Assembly (NCBI GenBank): GCA_000827495.1
Contig: KN817529.1
Span: 558,001 to 622,000 of the forward strand
DNA: 64,000 nt
Origin: Hypholoma sublateritium FD-334 SS-4
Taxonomy: Eukaryota; Basidiomycota; Agaricomycetes; Agaricales; Strophariaceae
Direction of reading: 5' to 3'
A model generated the notes under the pieces. It did no database searches and was not told the DNA's origin. It saw nothing but the letters and a program-made list of their open reading frames with translations. A program made the position numbers and the translations under genes. Of the stretch, positions 10,706 to 23,286 are shown piece by piece (positions within the stretch are counted from its first letter, which is position 1; every line of letters begins with the position of its first letter).

Positions 10706-13309
10706 ATGGTTCCTGCATCATTCAACTTAAAACAAAGACTCACGGCGCTCTCGCTTGCGCAATCTTCACCATCGTCGCCCAATGACGCCAAGTTTCAACA
10801 AGATAGAAACTTTGACTCCAGGGACCCTTCGCATCCTCCTCCTCCAATTACGCCCAATGGCAAACGGAAATTCTTCAGCACTCCAAATTGGATCAAGAAG
10901 GCGCAAGAAGAGGGAGGGGTTTTCAACCGGGAGCGTGACATAGAACCGATGTACAGGGACGAAGAGAAGAGGTTGGCGCAAGACGTGATGAGTAAGATGA
11001 TATTCCAGGCCGGCGTTGATTTTGAGTATGTCCTCATTTGTCGTATTGAATCCGCCGATGCGCTTTATTTTATGTTTACTGACAGTGAGACATTTATGCC
11101 AGGACGCGTCCGATGTAAGACCCGTCAACATAGCTCTATAAGTTGCAGACTTAACATCGGATTTTAGGGTAGTTTTCAACGCCTCTGCTCTTCCAGATCC
11201 CCAGCTCGTTTCATACGATCTATTACTTGCGTATGTCTCCCATCCTACATTTCCATGAACGGCCATATGAATACCCCCTATAAGACGCATTCTTTCTTAT
11301 CTAAATTTATACGGTAAGCCATTCATTTATGAATGACGCAATATCTAATCGTCTTCTTCGTATTTACAGTGGAAGCAGACTATACTGTCGTATTTTTCGC
11401 CGCTGGGACTAAATATGCACCCAGTTGGAACTGGGTCTGGAAGACGTATCGCAGCTTGAGCAGGAAATATAGGAAAAACTTAAAGCAATTGGTGAGCAAT
11501 TCTCCTACAAACAATAAATGCTACTGATATTGAGACCACTTAGTATATCGTGCACTCCTCATTCTTCTCCAAAAGTACGTTAGTTGCCTAGACAGGGGGG
11601 TAAATACCTTTGTTGACTGTATCTCCAGTGCTTTTCTCATTGGCAGGGGCTATCATAAGGTCTGACCGCCCCATTTTAATTGGACTCACCGTTCTCATAC
11701 CTCATTAGTCCCAAGTTCTTCCGAAAAATTGTTTACATCACAACCCTTTCCGAACTTGCCAAACGCGTGCCATTAACGCAGATTGATATTCCGCCGGCCG
11801 TTTATCAGTATGCTTTATTGTATATTTCATTGTTCCACTCTTTATAATGCCCTCAACAGAGAAAATCTCAAATACGAACGTAAAATTAGCCTTCCAATGC
11901 CAACCCGCTCCAGTCTGTTTGGTGTCCCACTGGTAGATATCATGGGATACAACGGAGAAAAGGGTGGCATCCCTCGCGTAGTCAAAGACGCAATTCAATA
12001 TTTGCGAGAGACAGGTATACAGTTCATTTATCATACACATAGTAGAAGTTAAACGTGGAGCAGGTCTACAGGAAGAAGGGCTTTTCCGACGTTCGCCGTC
12101 TTCATCGCTTTTGCGCGCTGCCCAAGAAGCATACGATCGCGGCAATGTTGTCTCTTTGGAAAACTTCGCCGATCCTCATTTGGCCGCTGTGTTACTGAAG
12201 AAATACCTGAGGGATCTGCCTGAACCCATTTTCCCCGAGAGCATGTATGGTGCCATAAGGCAATGTCCTCTCCCTTCTGGAGGGTGCGGAGTCGAGGAAA
12301 ACGACATGGCAAGCATTCAGTTTGTCAGGGAAGTCCTACTCGCAGATTTAGTTCCATGTGCCTATATACTATTATCGCATGTGCTGCGTAAGTCGTCTCA
12401 TGTCATAGCATTGATACTATTGACCTACTCCCAACTCTAGATCTCCTCCATGAGGTTTCTCTGAGGAGTGATTACAATCGTATGGACGCGACAAATCTTG
12501 CCATTGTTATTTGCCCCAACCTAGTAAAAAGCGCCAACCCTATGCGCGACGTCATGATGTGTGCCGTTCCCGTTTCTGAGAACAACATACCATCACAATC
12601 ATCACCGATGCCGAGTCATTCACGATTGCTTCAAGATGGAGGTGGCCGAACAACTTTGGGCATGGTTATTTCCCTGTGTATCCGTCGATATTATGAAATA
12701 TTTGACGAGGTCGTAGACCGAACCGAAGCAGTGGTTCCTTGGCACCCTCTAGAAGAGAACGGAAGCGCAAATAGCCCTACCCAAGCAACCTATGTCCTCG
12801 GAGACGAAGATGACCTAGACGATGAGATGTCAATACCAACGACTGTTAAGGGCGCTTCCCATGTGCCACCAATCTACCATTACACTACAAAACGGCACCG
12901 AAGCGCAGCTTCTCATGCAAGCGATGTCGCCTCAAGTCAGTCGGTGTATAATGACAATTCCTCCTCTTCCTCTTTGCCAAGGACCAATGGCGGAACATTT
13001 CGGTCGTCCACACATTCTCGGGCTCGATCACTGTTCAGCGCTGAACAGTCTAAGATGAGCACTGCGATCACGGAAAAAGGGACCATTGCTGTGGGTAGAG
13101 GCACAATGAGGAAGGGGTCAGGAGCAGCAGTAGAAGCTGTAGGTGTCATTGCCGAGGGATTCTTCTCCTCTCCTTCCGGCGCTCCGCCCCTACCTAAACG
13201 CCCTGTTTTTTCTACCACAACACAGCCTGAAGTCACAAATCAACTGGATCAAGAGGAACATAGGGTAAGTGTATCGGAGAGAAAACAACTGTTCGAACAG
13301 AACAGATAA
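10706..13309 (+). CDS. Rho GTPase-activating protein with BCH (CRAL-TRIO-like) domain, p50RhoGAP/Cdc42GAP type
   Basis: Stimulates GTP hydrolysis by a Rho-family GTPase (Cdc42 or Rho), controlling cell polarity and septation. After a Pro/Ser-rich N-terminus (about residues 1-90), a BNIP2/Cdc42GAP-homology domain follows: VVFNASALPDP, YTVVFFAAGTKYAPSWNWVW, YRKNLKQLYIVHSSFF. The RhoGAP domain then begins at FGVPLVDI, with the arginine finger in GLFRRSP, the helix LKKYLRDLPEPIFP and the C-terminal motif NRMDATNLAIVICPNLV. The last 200 residues are Ser-rich and acidic, probably disordered. Order and content match animal ARHGAP1. ATG 10706 is chosen as the first Met in frame with the conserved exons. 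The stop at 13309 follows a downstream exon with no further splice needed. About eight introns. Confidence 0.88.
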
Positions 13310-13611
13310 TTATTTCCCTATGGAGGGGTAATTTAACTTAATTTTTTCCAGTAACCATAGCATATATTCTTTCATATACCTGACTACTATGTTTTGCGGA
13401 AATTGGTACACTACTGTATAATTATTTCCTGTCCTGTTTTGGTCCTGTTCCGAATGTAATTATATCCTTTTGTTACTTCCCCAACTTGTTAATATACTAC
13501 CAGAAACTAGGCTGATCACTGGAGTGGCTTTTCGAAGACATTGTATTTAAGTTAGGATTACATATCTGACATTATATGTACTGATAATATGCCGCATATT
13601 TATTCAATATG
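13310..13611. other. Convergent 3' intergenic region
   Basis: 302 AT-rich nt between the RhoGAP and MSH1 stops. It is likely the 3' UTRs of both; no gene seen. Confidence 0.6.
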
Positions 13612-16600
13612 TCATGTAAATTTGCAAGACACGCGAATGAATTCGTCATAGTTGAACCTACCTTCGTTCGCTTCCTTCCCCTTCAGCCAAGCCAATGTGT
13701 CTGCTGCGATATCCATAGCGGCGGGTGGCATGCCCGCAAGGCCTGCTACCTTAAGCCCATGACTATCATGATTGATTCCCGGTTTCAGACGATATGCATA
13801 TGCAAAGTGTCCATCCTAGAATACGCGAGTCAGCGATATCCTACCACCACTTCCGAGTTAGGGATGTGAAACTTACCCCGGCATCATCGACATCGCTGCA
13901 ATAGAAACGCACATTCTGGAATGCACCGCTCCCTTGAATATTATCGACGTTGCCGACCATCTCGGCCAATTCGTGAAAGTGTGTTGCAAAGAGGCAACGG
14001 CTTTTGTTCGTAGTGATAAGGTGATGGAGAGCGCCAAACGCGATAGCGAGGCCATCCTTGACCGTTGTACCCCTACCAACTTCGTCCATTATAACCTACT
14101 CCTACAATTTAGCAGGTTTATAGGAATTCAACGAATTCGAAGCATACCAGGCTTTTATAAGTTGCCCTTCGGAGAATATCAGCCGTTTCAAGCATCTCGA
14201 CCATGAAAGTGCTACGGTCGCGGAAAAGATCATCTCGGGCTCCAATTCTTGAAAAAAGTTTGTCGACTACGCCTATGTGGGCGTAATCAGCCGGTACAAA
14301 TGATCCAACTTGGGCCAGAATGGTTATCAACGCTGTTTGACGAAGGAGCGTAGATTTTCCGGCCATATTTGGACCGGTGATGATGTGCATATTGGAGTCC
14401 TCTGTCATTTGTACGCTGTTCGGGACAAATTGACGACCCATAGAAAGAAGGCCAATTTCTACAGTTGGGTGTCTTCCATTAATGACTTTGTATGATCCAC
14501 TATATGTTTGGACCCTTGGAGTGAGAAGGGCGCCAAAGATAAAATACGAATGCACGCACTCGTCCGTTATTTCGGGCCGAACAAAGTTCATCTCAGTTGC
14601 AAGGATTGAGAAGGACAAGGCCACATCCAGCTCGTCAATGACTTGAGAATTTTGACGCAGCAATCGAATGTTTTCTATGACCTTTACGAGCGCATCGCAT
14701 TAGGTCAGAGCGTTACATCTAGTCCCGATTAAATGCTGACCTCAAGGCGTAGGTTCTGGAATATTTCTTTCTCTGCAGACGCGAGCGCACTTGACGTCTC
14801 GACAATGCTGTTTCCAAGGTCAGACCAAGGCTAAAACTTTCAAATGAATTTGATTTGAGTATGCATGTTACTAACATTACTCACCCTGTGAAAATAGCTT
14901 TTTGTAGACAGTGTTTCCCCGATGCCATAGAACTCAGGATCGTCATCGATTCGCGATTTATCACGCTTGGCCCGGGATAGGTGAATGAAGAAACCGTTTC
15001 CCGGGGAAGAGCGAAGAGTCAAAGATGGGGCGACTGGGAAATTTGTTACCGGCGAAGGAGGGCCCTCCGTCTAATAGATGTTACTTACAATACTTCGAAC
15101 ATAACTCCTGCTGCAGCGCTGCTTTTTGTTCCGACAGCCGTTTCAAATTGGCATGGAGGCTAGCGGATTTTTCTGAATAGCTACGGAGGCGAGCTAATTA
15201 GACGCTGATAGTCTTTTGATAGGGAATAAAATGGACTGACTATGGGTTTATTGTCCATTTCTTGTCGTTAGATTGATCACACATAAGATCAGTATTGTCG
15301 ATGACACTATCTTCTGTGCGCGGGAGATCATCATCCATATCCAGGTCGTTGATTTCGGATGAAGATACCACGGGAATTATAATGGCATTTGAAATTTTCG
15401 ATGCGAGATCATCCACATTGGACATTCGCCGGAACAAAGCGTCAAGATTGCGCCAGTTATCCTCGCTAAACGTATCTGGATTTTCAATGCCCTCCATTTT
15501 CTTTTCCTGTTTGATTCGTCGATGAATGTTATCCCATCTGTCGATGGTACTTTGGATTGACACTAAATCAGCGAATTCGGCTCGCCCGAGGAGAAACTTC
15601 TGGCATAAACGCTCAATGTCTTCAACCTCCTTGAGTAGTTCGCATAAGTCGGCACGAAAATGGGCCCGACGGCAGAATATGTCAACAAGGGATTGTCGAG
15701 CGTTTATTTCGGGCACAGATGTACTGGGAGAACCTTTTGGGTGTGAAATGAATTATAGCGCCGTAATCGAAGTAGGATCAGAGGTTGACTCACATATCCA
15801 CCTCGCCAACAACCGGGCACCACCGCTGGTAGAGGTGCGTTTTACTACACTAAGTAAAGACCCTTTAGTTCCATGTTCGTAATCATTCTCCCGTATTTCT
15901 AGCGCATGGATGGTGTGTGAGTCTATTTGCATAAGCTGCTGGGTGCTCTCATGAATCGGGTTGTCAAGGATAGGCATGTGTTCTAGCAGATTCGCTTGCA
16001 GGAAATCTGTGAGTAATTGAATGGACAATGTCTCCCGTGAACGTAGGGAAAGGCAACTTTTTGAAAAGAATTTCTCCTGGATCGACTCCAGAGACGATTC
16101 TGTATCGGCAGAACCCTGTTTCGCGCCAATTTGATCAGGAGATAGAGAGTCCCCTGAAATTGATAGCGCAGTCGAGGCAGACGTTGCTGGGATGGTCTCT
16201 GCTTGAGTCCCTGAAGTTTCTGGCTTGAAGTACGAGATAGAACACAAGTTGTCAGTCAACATGGCGAGGATAGGGTGGTTTGTGATGCGAATAAGTGATG
16301 AGTGAAGAACAACTTCTCGGGGGTCTATTCGAGCGAGTTCGTCTTGAAGGTTTTCAACGTCACATTGCTTAGAGAAAAATTGTCCTGTTGACACGTCCAT
16401 CCAAGCCAATCCTACTAGACCAGTCATTTTCAGATCTTCAGATATATCTGGAGGTGTAACCGCGAGGACATAATTGTTATTGCGCGGGTCAAGGAAGGAT
16501 TCGTCGATCAAAGTTCCAGGAGTTATTATGCGAGAGATACGACGGTCAAATTCTTTAACGTTTGTATTAGGTGTGCTTCGGGGAAATTCTTCGCACATGG

Positions 16601-17473
16601 CTACAAATCGTTTCTCGAGTTGCACCAGAGTTTTGAGATGTTTATCCAAGTGTATGAGGGGGAAACCGCACATGGCGATGCGGTCTCCGTTCCACTTCCT
16701 GCTCGTGAGTTTGATGTTCAGCAGGCGTGCAATTTCAACTGCTTGGTCGAAGTATGACTTTGTAGAATGAACAGCGGATATGGATAGAGTAAGGCAGGGA
16801 GGACTAGCGTTCGTACCTCATAGAATTGCCCAACTCGAGTGAGAAGGAGGCAATGAGGCAACCTTTTTAGATTTGCCAAAATTTGCTGCGATAACATTGT
16901 CGGTGGTCTTTTATTCTGGATCCTAGCAACTAAACTCAGATGTTCAAGTGGTGTCTGGCAAAGTGGTTCCATTGCCGACCTGAATTAGAAGAAACGAGAT
17001 TTTCAGCAAGATTTTCTCCGTCGTCCTCGGTAACTGGACACGAATTAGCAACGTTCGCGGCCTCAAGGGACTGAAGCACATACTTGGTATCTTCTTTCGC
17101 GGAGCAGCTTTCTTAGCTCGTTTCGTGGATTCTTCTGCCTGTATCTGCGAATCTGTTAAAGAGCCATTAGGATACATGTTCCTTAGGGTCACACGCCCAA
17201 ATGTAATGGAAACGTAAACATACCGAGGACGAATCCTGGGACAAATTCCGCTAAAGGAATGACTTCTTTACCAGCTGGAGTAATGTAGGCCGCTGGTAAA
17301 TCCAAAAAAGTCTTCGTGGTTGTTTTCGATTTCCGCACTTTGGGTTTCGTGCCTCCCGGTGGTGCGGTAATGGCACAATATCCATGTTTATTAAATGTGG
17401 GCGTATATGGCGATGGTAGCTTGCGAAAGACTCTTTTATCAGGAAATAATACCCCAAAACGTGTCAGATTCAT
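13612..17473 (-). CDS. MSH1: Mitochondrial DNA mismatch repair protein, MutS homologue 1
   Basis: Recognises mismatches in mitochondrial DNA and couples this to ATP hydrolysis. Read right to left, a basic N-terminus (RFGVLFPDKRVFRKL) could serve as a presequence. Then comes the mismatch-binding domain with LLTRVGQFYE and CGFPLIHLDKHL, the connector, lever and clamp, and the ATPase: Walker A GPNMAGKSTLLRQT (near 14370), Walker B and signature MDEVGRGTTVKDGL (near 14080), then LFATHFHEL. The C-terminal exon, ending at 13612, reads DGHFAYAYRLKPGINHDSHG and VAGLAGMPPAAMDIA. The FYE motif and full ATPase are intact. Exons between 16970 and 17220 are tentative, as I could not settle the frame joining the Lys-rich part to the MutS-I domain. 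The true start could be further upstream. Confidence 0.87.
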
Positions 17474-17939
17474 CTAGAGAAATTTCAATGTGATTATTGA
17501 GCCGTCGGACGGTAAGCAGTCAGAAGTCCTACCGAATCGAGATGCCTCTGGCCCTCTGGCCAACCTCTGGTGACTCGTGAGTCGCGTTGGTTTTTCTGGG
17601 TTCTATGACACCACTACCATCTACGTGAAACAAGCACAGTTCTCTAAAGTAGCGGGTGTAATTGTTCAGTAAGACTCACTGATTCTCCAATTCACACTCC
17701 TGGACGATGACACGGTAGTAATTTGGTCAAAGTTTGTTACTACTAAGTACTTCGAGACTTTCGAGTTGCTTTCGAGTTCAAGACGCGACCACTCGCGAAG
17801 CAACTTAATGTCACGTTGTAGTGAACCGAAGAAGTCACGCCACTGGTTTGCGGAGTCTGAAGTACATAGGGACGACAGCGAGGACATATTTATTATTTAC
17901 ACTCTCTCGAACTCGTACCAGTCGCGTTGAATAGTCAAA
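17474..17939. other. Divergent promoter region between MSH1 and CDC11
   Basis: 466 nt between two divergent starts. It contains one minus-strand open frame (17666-17887), listed separately, that may be a 5' exon of MSH1 or a small gene. Otherwise nothing recognised. Confidence 0.5.
17666..17887 (-). other. Open reading frame of 73 codons, possible upstream exon or small gene
   Basis: Starts at an ATG 52 bp from the divergent septin start and encodes MSSLSSLCTSDSANQW, then RDFFGSLQRDIKLLREWSRL. The composition is protein-like (mixed, amphipathic), and a GT donor follows the codons for WRI near 17690. I found no clean splice joining it to the MSH1 frame, and it does not resemble a targeting peptide. 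It could be a small unknown gene, an upstream exon of MSH1, or chance. Confidence 0.25.
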
Positions 17940-19591
17940 ATGTCGTTCGCAGGAAGGCGCAGGGGAAACAAGGTTAAAAAGGGTGTTCAATTTACCCTCA
18001 TGGTTGTTGGTACGTCGAGCGTTACCTGGTTGCTTCATTTCCCTACTTTCGTGATACTGAGCGATGGTTTTAGGTGCTTCCGGGACTGGTCGGACCACTT
18101 TTGTCAACACTCTTTGCGAGTCTGAAGTCCTACCCCATAAAATATCGGACAACCCCGAGACCGCGCATGTTGAGGAGGGCATCAGAATCAAACCCGCCAA
18201 CGTTGGTGAGTGTTCTAGGAGCGGTGTGTTCTGCTTGTCATGTTACTCAAGCCAGTCTGCCTACAACGTAGAACTGGAAGAAGACGGTGTTCGAATTGCA
18301 TTGACTATCGTGGACACCCCTGGATTCGGTGACAATATTGACAACGAATTTGCGTACGCGTCAACTTCACATCGTAAAAGAGAAATCAGCCCCTGATCCC
18401 ATTTCAGCTTTCAGGAAATTGTGGGCTACCTTGAACGCCAATATGATGATATTCTCGCCGAAGAGTCTCGTATCAAGCGTAACCCACGCTTTAGGGACAA
18501 CCGTATTCATGCTCTCCTATATTTTATCCCCCCCACCGGTCACGCGTGCGTAAACCCGTACTACCATGAAACCGAAAACTCATAGGCGAACGTAGGCTGA
18601 GGGAAATGGATATCGAACTTATGCGCCGCCTTTCTCCTCGCGTCAACGTGATTCCTGTCATTGGGAAGGCAGATTCGTTGACTCCGAGCGAACTCAAAGG
18701 ATTCAAGAAAAGGGTGGGTTATTGTACAGGTTTGCTTTTCCACATGCACACTCATAAGGCTTTAGATCATGGAAGACATCGAAAACTATGACATCCCAGT
18801 GTATAATTTTCCTTACGATGTTGAGGAAGACGACGAAGAGACCATCCAGGACAACAGCGAACTGAGGGTACGTTTTATTCGCCTTTAATGTTACCCATAT
18901 ATAATGTACCCTTCTAGGCTCTTCTTCCCTTCGCCATTATTGGTTCCGAGGAAGAAATTGAAATTGATGGGCAGCCCGTCCGGGCTCGTATCTACCCTTG
19001 GGGTATTGCGGAAGTCGACAACCCAAAGCACTCTGACTTCAGCAGACTGCGAAGTGCTCTCCTCAAGTAATCCTGTCACTCATTGCTACTAGCCACTCGA
19101 TTGACTTTTGCACACCTAAACAGTTCACACCTTGGTGATCTCAAATCGCTTACGCACGATGTTCTCTACGAAACGTATCGCACAGAAAAGCTTTCTCGCA
19201 CTGTGCATTCCGATGCGAAGTAGGCGCAACCCGTTTACCAGTCTGGATACTGTGCTAATTTTTTGTAGCGATTCATCCATTCTCCCCGAAGAGATGGCCT
19301 CGCAAAGCGTCCGCCTCAAGGAAGAACAACTGCGTCGCGAAGAAGAAAAGGTCGGTCACCATGATGATGCCGTGATGATTCTTTCTTATGGTATAATGTC
19401 CAGTTGCGCGAAATTGAGCTCAAAGTGCAACGAGAGATCAACGAGAAGAGGCAGGAGTTACTTGCGAAGGAAGAATCTCTCAGGTAAGGCTTCCCACTAC
19501 AAAATATTCAGATCCGCCTAACGTTATGCTGCTCAGAAATTTGGAGAGTCGCCTTGCTGCACAGGGTTCCCAGGCCGAGTTTCGCGATTGA
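17940..19591 (+). CDS. CDC11: Septin, CDC11 type
   Basis: A terminal subunit of the septin hetero-octamer, forming filaments at the septum and hyphal branches. The ATG at 17940 gives MSFAGRRRGNKVKKGVQFTL, a basic stretch likely to bind phosphoinositides. The GTPase fold follows: P-loop GASGTGRTT, TIVDTPGFGDNIDNE (G3), IPVIGKADSLT (G4-like) and the septin element with PWGIAEVDNPKHSDF. The C-terminus is a coiled coil rich in Glu, Lys and Arg (LKEEQLRREEEKLREIELKV) ending at 19591. The P-loop Lys is Arg, as known for Cdc11/AspA septins, which are thought not to hydrolyse GTP. Exons join in frame across about eight introns. Confidence 0.92.
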
Positions 19592-19895
19592 ATATTAAAC
19601 ATTGATCAATGTGCCCATTGGCAGATTATATACCCCCTTACCTAGTTTGACTGTGGTCCCTTCGTTAGTTCTCCTAGCTTGATACCTTCGGATAATTAGT
19701 ACCCTCGTTTGACTGTTTTTTGTGTTTAAATAATGTTCATCGAAGTTGATGGGTTTTTTGAGTCGTTCCTAAAATGGATCTGAATGGATATGAGATGTTG
19801 ATGATGGCCAAACAACCGGAGGTTTGCCTGTGACCGTTGCCCATACTGAATCGTCCCTCACCGCCTGAGCTCGTCATTCCACTCGTCGCTCGGGC
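19592..19895. other. Intergenic region
   Basis: 304 nt between the septin stop and the MIT-domain protein start, same strand. Nothing recognised. Confidence 0.5.
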
Positions 19896-22821
19896 ATGGA
19901 AATCGAATGGGACCCACGTCCATCTCAGCATCGTGCTGAGCCGCGAGCACACTGGCACGACCATCAACAACCCCCTCCTATGTCCTTCCCACCACCCCAA
20001 CCCCAACAAGCATCTCCCCCCCCCCATTTCTCTCAGCGAAGACGCTTTTCTGCTGCTAACTCCAGACCTGCTGGCCCACCGCCCAACCTGCCTATACCAA
20101 GCTTGCCAGCCAACCATCCCAATACTTTGAGCCAGACTACAATACCAGAATCGTCCGACACCGCTATTTATTCTTCCGGCTCTCACTCAATCTCCAGAGG
20201 CACGCGCTCTAGTTCCTTTGCAAGGCCCTCAGCATCGCCGAATCTGTCAGCGGTAGCCGCCTTTTCTCAGTCTCGCCAGGCTTCATCATCAAATCTGCAG
20301 AATATACCTCCGTCCATGTATACATCCTTCGATGACCTTTCCGACCCTCCCCCTCAATCATACCTCACTTCATCTTCCTTTCCCCCGTCTGATAATGGCC
20401 AAGAAAGCTATATCCAGTCCGACAGAGGGTTTCTTGCTCCACCCACGGAACAACCTCATCGGTCTGAGAACAGGCCATCGTCACGACGTGCTCTGACCCG
20501 GGCACTGGAACTCGCCCGAGAAGCCGTTCAACTAGATTCAACAAACGATAACCCAGAGGCTGCTGTGAACGCGTACGCTCAAAGTGTCGCGCTTCTAAGT
20601 GAAGTCATGGAAAGAGTCAGAAACGGGGAGGACAGCACTACTGATTCACACAGGAGGCGAAGGCGAAGGAGTGTTGCAGCCCAGGAAGAAGAAGTTAGGC
20701 GACTGCAGAATATCGTCAGTTGGCTTCCTTCGTGTTCGATTTCCCTGCTGATATTCAGACTTTTCAGCATGACACTTATGCAGATCGCATGAATATCCTA
20801 AGCATCATCTACAGCATACCCGCTGTTCCGTACCCAACAACCTCACTGTATGGCAACACAACCGTTTCAACTGACTCGACGACTTCGAACTCGCCTACGA
20901 ATTCAACCTCGCCTTCGGTAGACAATTCGCCGCATATACCCCAGCAAGTGTATACCCATTATATACCAGAGGAACCCGCACAAGTGTACACCAATCACAA
21001 CACAAATTACCCTGAAATCGACGTTTCAAGAGAGGAGGATGCTATTTACACTCTAGACGAGTCTGTCCTTACAGGCTCCGCGATATCGGGGCTTCCTTCA
21101 ACACAACACCCATACTCCGTCCAATATGATGTCCCCCCTCAGACTCAACCTTCTCCTATCATTGCTCCTGCTCGCAACTCTGCTCAATCATGGAGGAGGC
21201 CACGAGCTCCCTCTGACTTGCCGCCTAAACCACCGCCGCCGTCATCATCGTTACCTCTCGCTCCTAGCATTACAGAAACTCCTTCTCAGAATTTGGGTCC
21301 TTCTCTGGCACGTTCAGATGCGCAAAATCGCTCCGGAGAACATTCTGGGCATAAGAGGACTCCTTCTAACCTAGCATCTTTGGAAGAGGAAACTGAAGAT
21401 AGTGCCCGTGTGACAGCCCGACCACGAGATGTTACTGACAATCAAAGTTATATCCCAGACACACCGCGAACGCTGAAACGAGAGTCACCGCCCCTTCCCC
21501 CACTTCCATCACCAACACTGTCCCCTGATACAAATGGGTTTCCTCGAAATTCATCAATTTCAAGACCACCGCCTTCTCCGAGATTGCAAAACGTCAACAA
21601 CGCTGCAAGGCCACGAGCTTTATCACAGCAACCGCTGCGGCATGAACCCAGTGCACCCCAATTGTCTTCGGTTACGCAGGGCGCTATCTCTAGGCGACGA
21701 AACGCCTCGCCACCTCCGAGCACACGTTCTGCTTCTCCTGTTGATTCAGTGACATCCGCTGGCTCGTCTCCTCGTTCAAAGTCTGTCATTCCAGCTTTGC
21801 GCAACGGTGCCAATGGAGTGAGAAGTAGATCTTCTTCTCAGCCTGGACGAAGGCCGTCTATAGGCAGCGGAAGGGCGTCTCCAGATCAACCGCCGCCACT
21901 TCCAAATGCACCAGTCAATGGCGCGCCGAGGAAGGTATCTATGCCCTCGAAATTGAACGCGAGTCTTCAAGTGGATACTTTGGCTCCTTACCCAGTTGGT
22001 GGCTTTTCATCGAACCTGCCTACAACACCCACGTCACCTCTTCCTCCGGTGCCACCTTCGGACCCCCTTCTGAAGCCTTACCATATGATGAGCTTGCTGA
22101 GAAACACGATGGTCGCGCCGACTGGTGGCTACGTTACGCGCCGATTGCATGTGCCTTGCGAGGTCTGGTCTCAGGGCGGAGCAAAATTGACTGGCCTTGA
22201 TGAGAAGATCCGAGTAGTCACTATCTTATGCTCTGCATTAGACGATCTTCAGGTCAGCAGCGCTGAGCACTTCGGAGCCGGTAACGTTAGCAGTGGGCTA
22301 GCGTTAGGAATTGGAAGCATTGGGAGGAAAGAAGCTGATGCATGGCTGTCGAAGCTTGAGGACTTTTCTAACGTGTGCGACCACGTTGTTGCGAACTTCG
22401 GGAAGAAGCTGGGCGTCGGAGAGGGCTTCGTTTCCAGGAAACCTACATGGGGTGGCAAACTCTTCAGTCGCTTCGACAAGTTTACAAATGGAAAGAAGTG
22501 AGTGGACCAATAGACCCGTGCAAACATTAAGCTTACATTCTTATTATTATCAGCCTTGATTCGCCCGCTGCATATGTTCAAGGCCTGAAGCGCCTATTTG
22601 CTCACGTCCAACTGTTGGACGAACACACCCGCGCCATCCTTTCACAGCCTATTGCTCCAGCCTACGGCGCCTTCCCACTGGATATTCGCGGCTCGGCCGA
22701 GCAGAAATTGAAGCGCTTTTCGCAGTTCTTCGCGAGTGTCGTCCTCACATTTGTGATTCGAGATCTATCGCAGCTGCTCGATAAATATGTCAAGAAATGC
22801 GAAAAGTGGCTGGCCGAATGA
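19896..22821 (+). CDS. MIT-domain protein with long disordered regions and conserved C-terminal domain
   Basis: Three exons (19896-20714, 20768-22497, 22554-22821) give 938 residues. The first 190 are Pro/Ser/Gln-rich. Residues near 200-300 form an MIT (microtubule-interacting and trafficking) helical bundle: ALTRALELAREAVQLD, NPEAAVNAYAQSVALLSEV, then EEEVRRLQNIHDTYADRM, the last split by the first intron. Another 400 residues of Pro/Ser-rich linker follow. The C-terminal 230 residues are ordered-looking: KPYHMMSLLRNTMVAPTGGY, LDEKIRVVTILCSALDDL, ending in a helical RDLSQLLDKYVKKCEKWLAE. MIT domains usually bind ESCRT-III tails, so a role in endosomal traffic is likely but inferred. I know similar proteins in fungi only as uncharacterised MIT proteins. 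Confidence 0.85.
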
Positions 22822-23286
22822 CCATAACACGGTTTCCTTTCCGAGTCCGACAACGCGAGTTCAGCGATGCAATGTTCAACAACTATTGAATTTGGACCCG
22901 AATCAAATACACTGCAGCTAATGATTCGGCCGCATCGTCTTCTAATGCCACCTGCCTGCCATTATGTTCCAAAAATTGCCACATTTACCTCCAGGACTTG
23001 CATCTCTTTTTCCCATCTCTTTATTGCCTTATTTGCCCTGTTTTGCTCACCATGTTTCTTTTTGTGCCTCCTCCATACTGCGGGATTTGTGTTCATTAGT
23101 GTACGATAATATAGAATTTTCAGAGTCATAGCTGCAAACAATAAAATCAATTATGCGAGAACTCACTTCGTATAGAATACGTTAAGCGTATGTAACTTCT
23201 ACAAATGTATGAACCGAGATAATTATAACAATAAAAAAACGAGGCAGTGGTTGGTTGTACAGGATTAGAAGTGTGGGGTTAGAAAC
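22822..23286. other. Convergent 3' intergenic region
   Basis: 465 AT-rich nt between two convergent stops, ending at the left edge of the GC-rich block. Nothing recognised. Confidence 0.55.
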
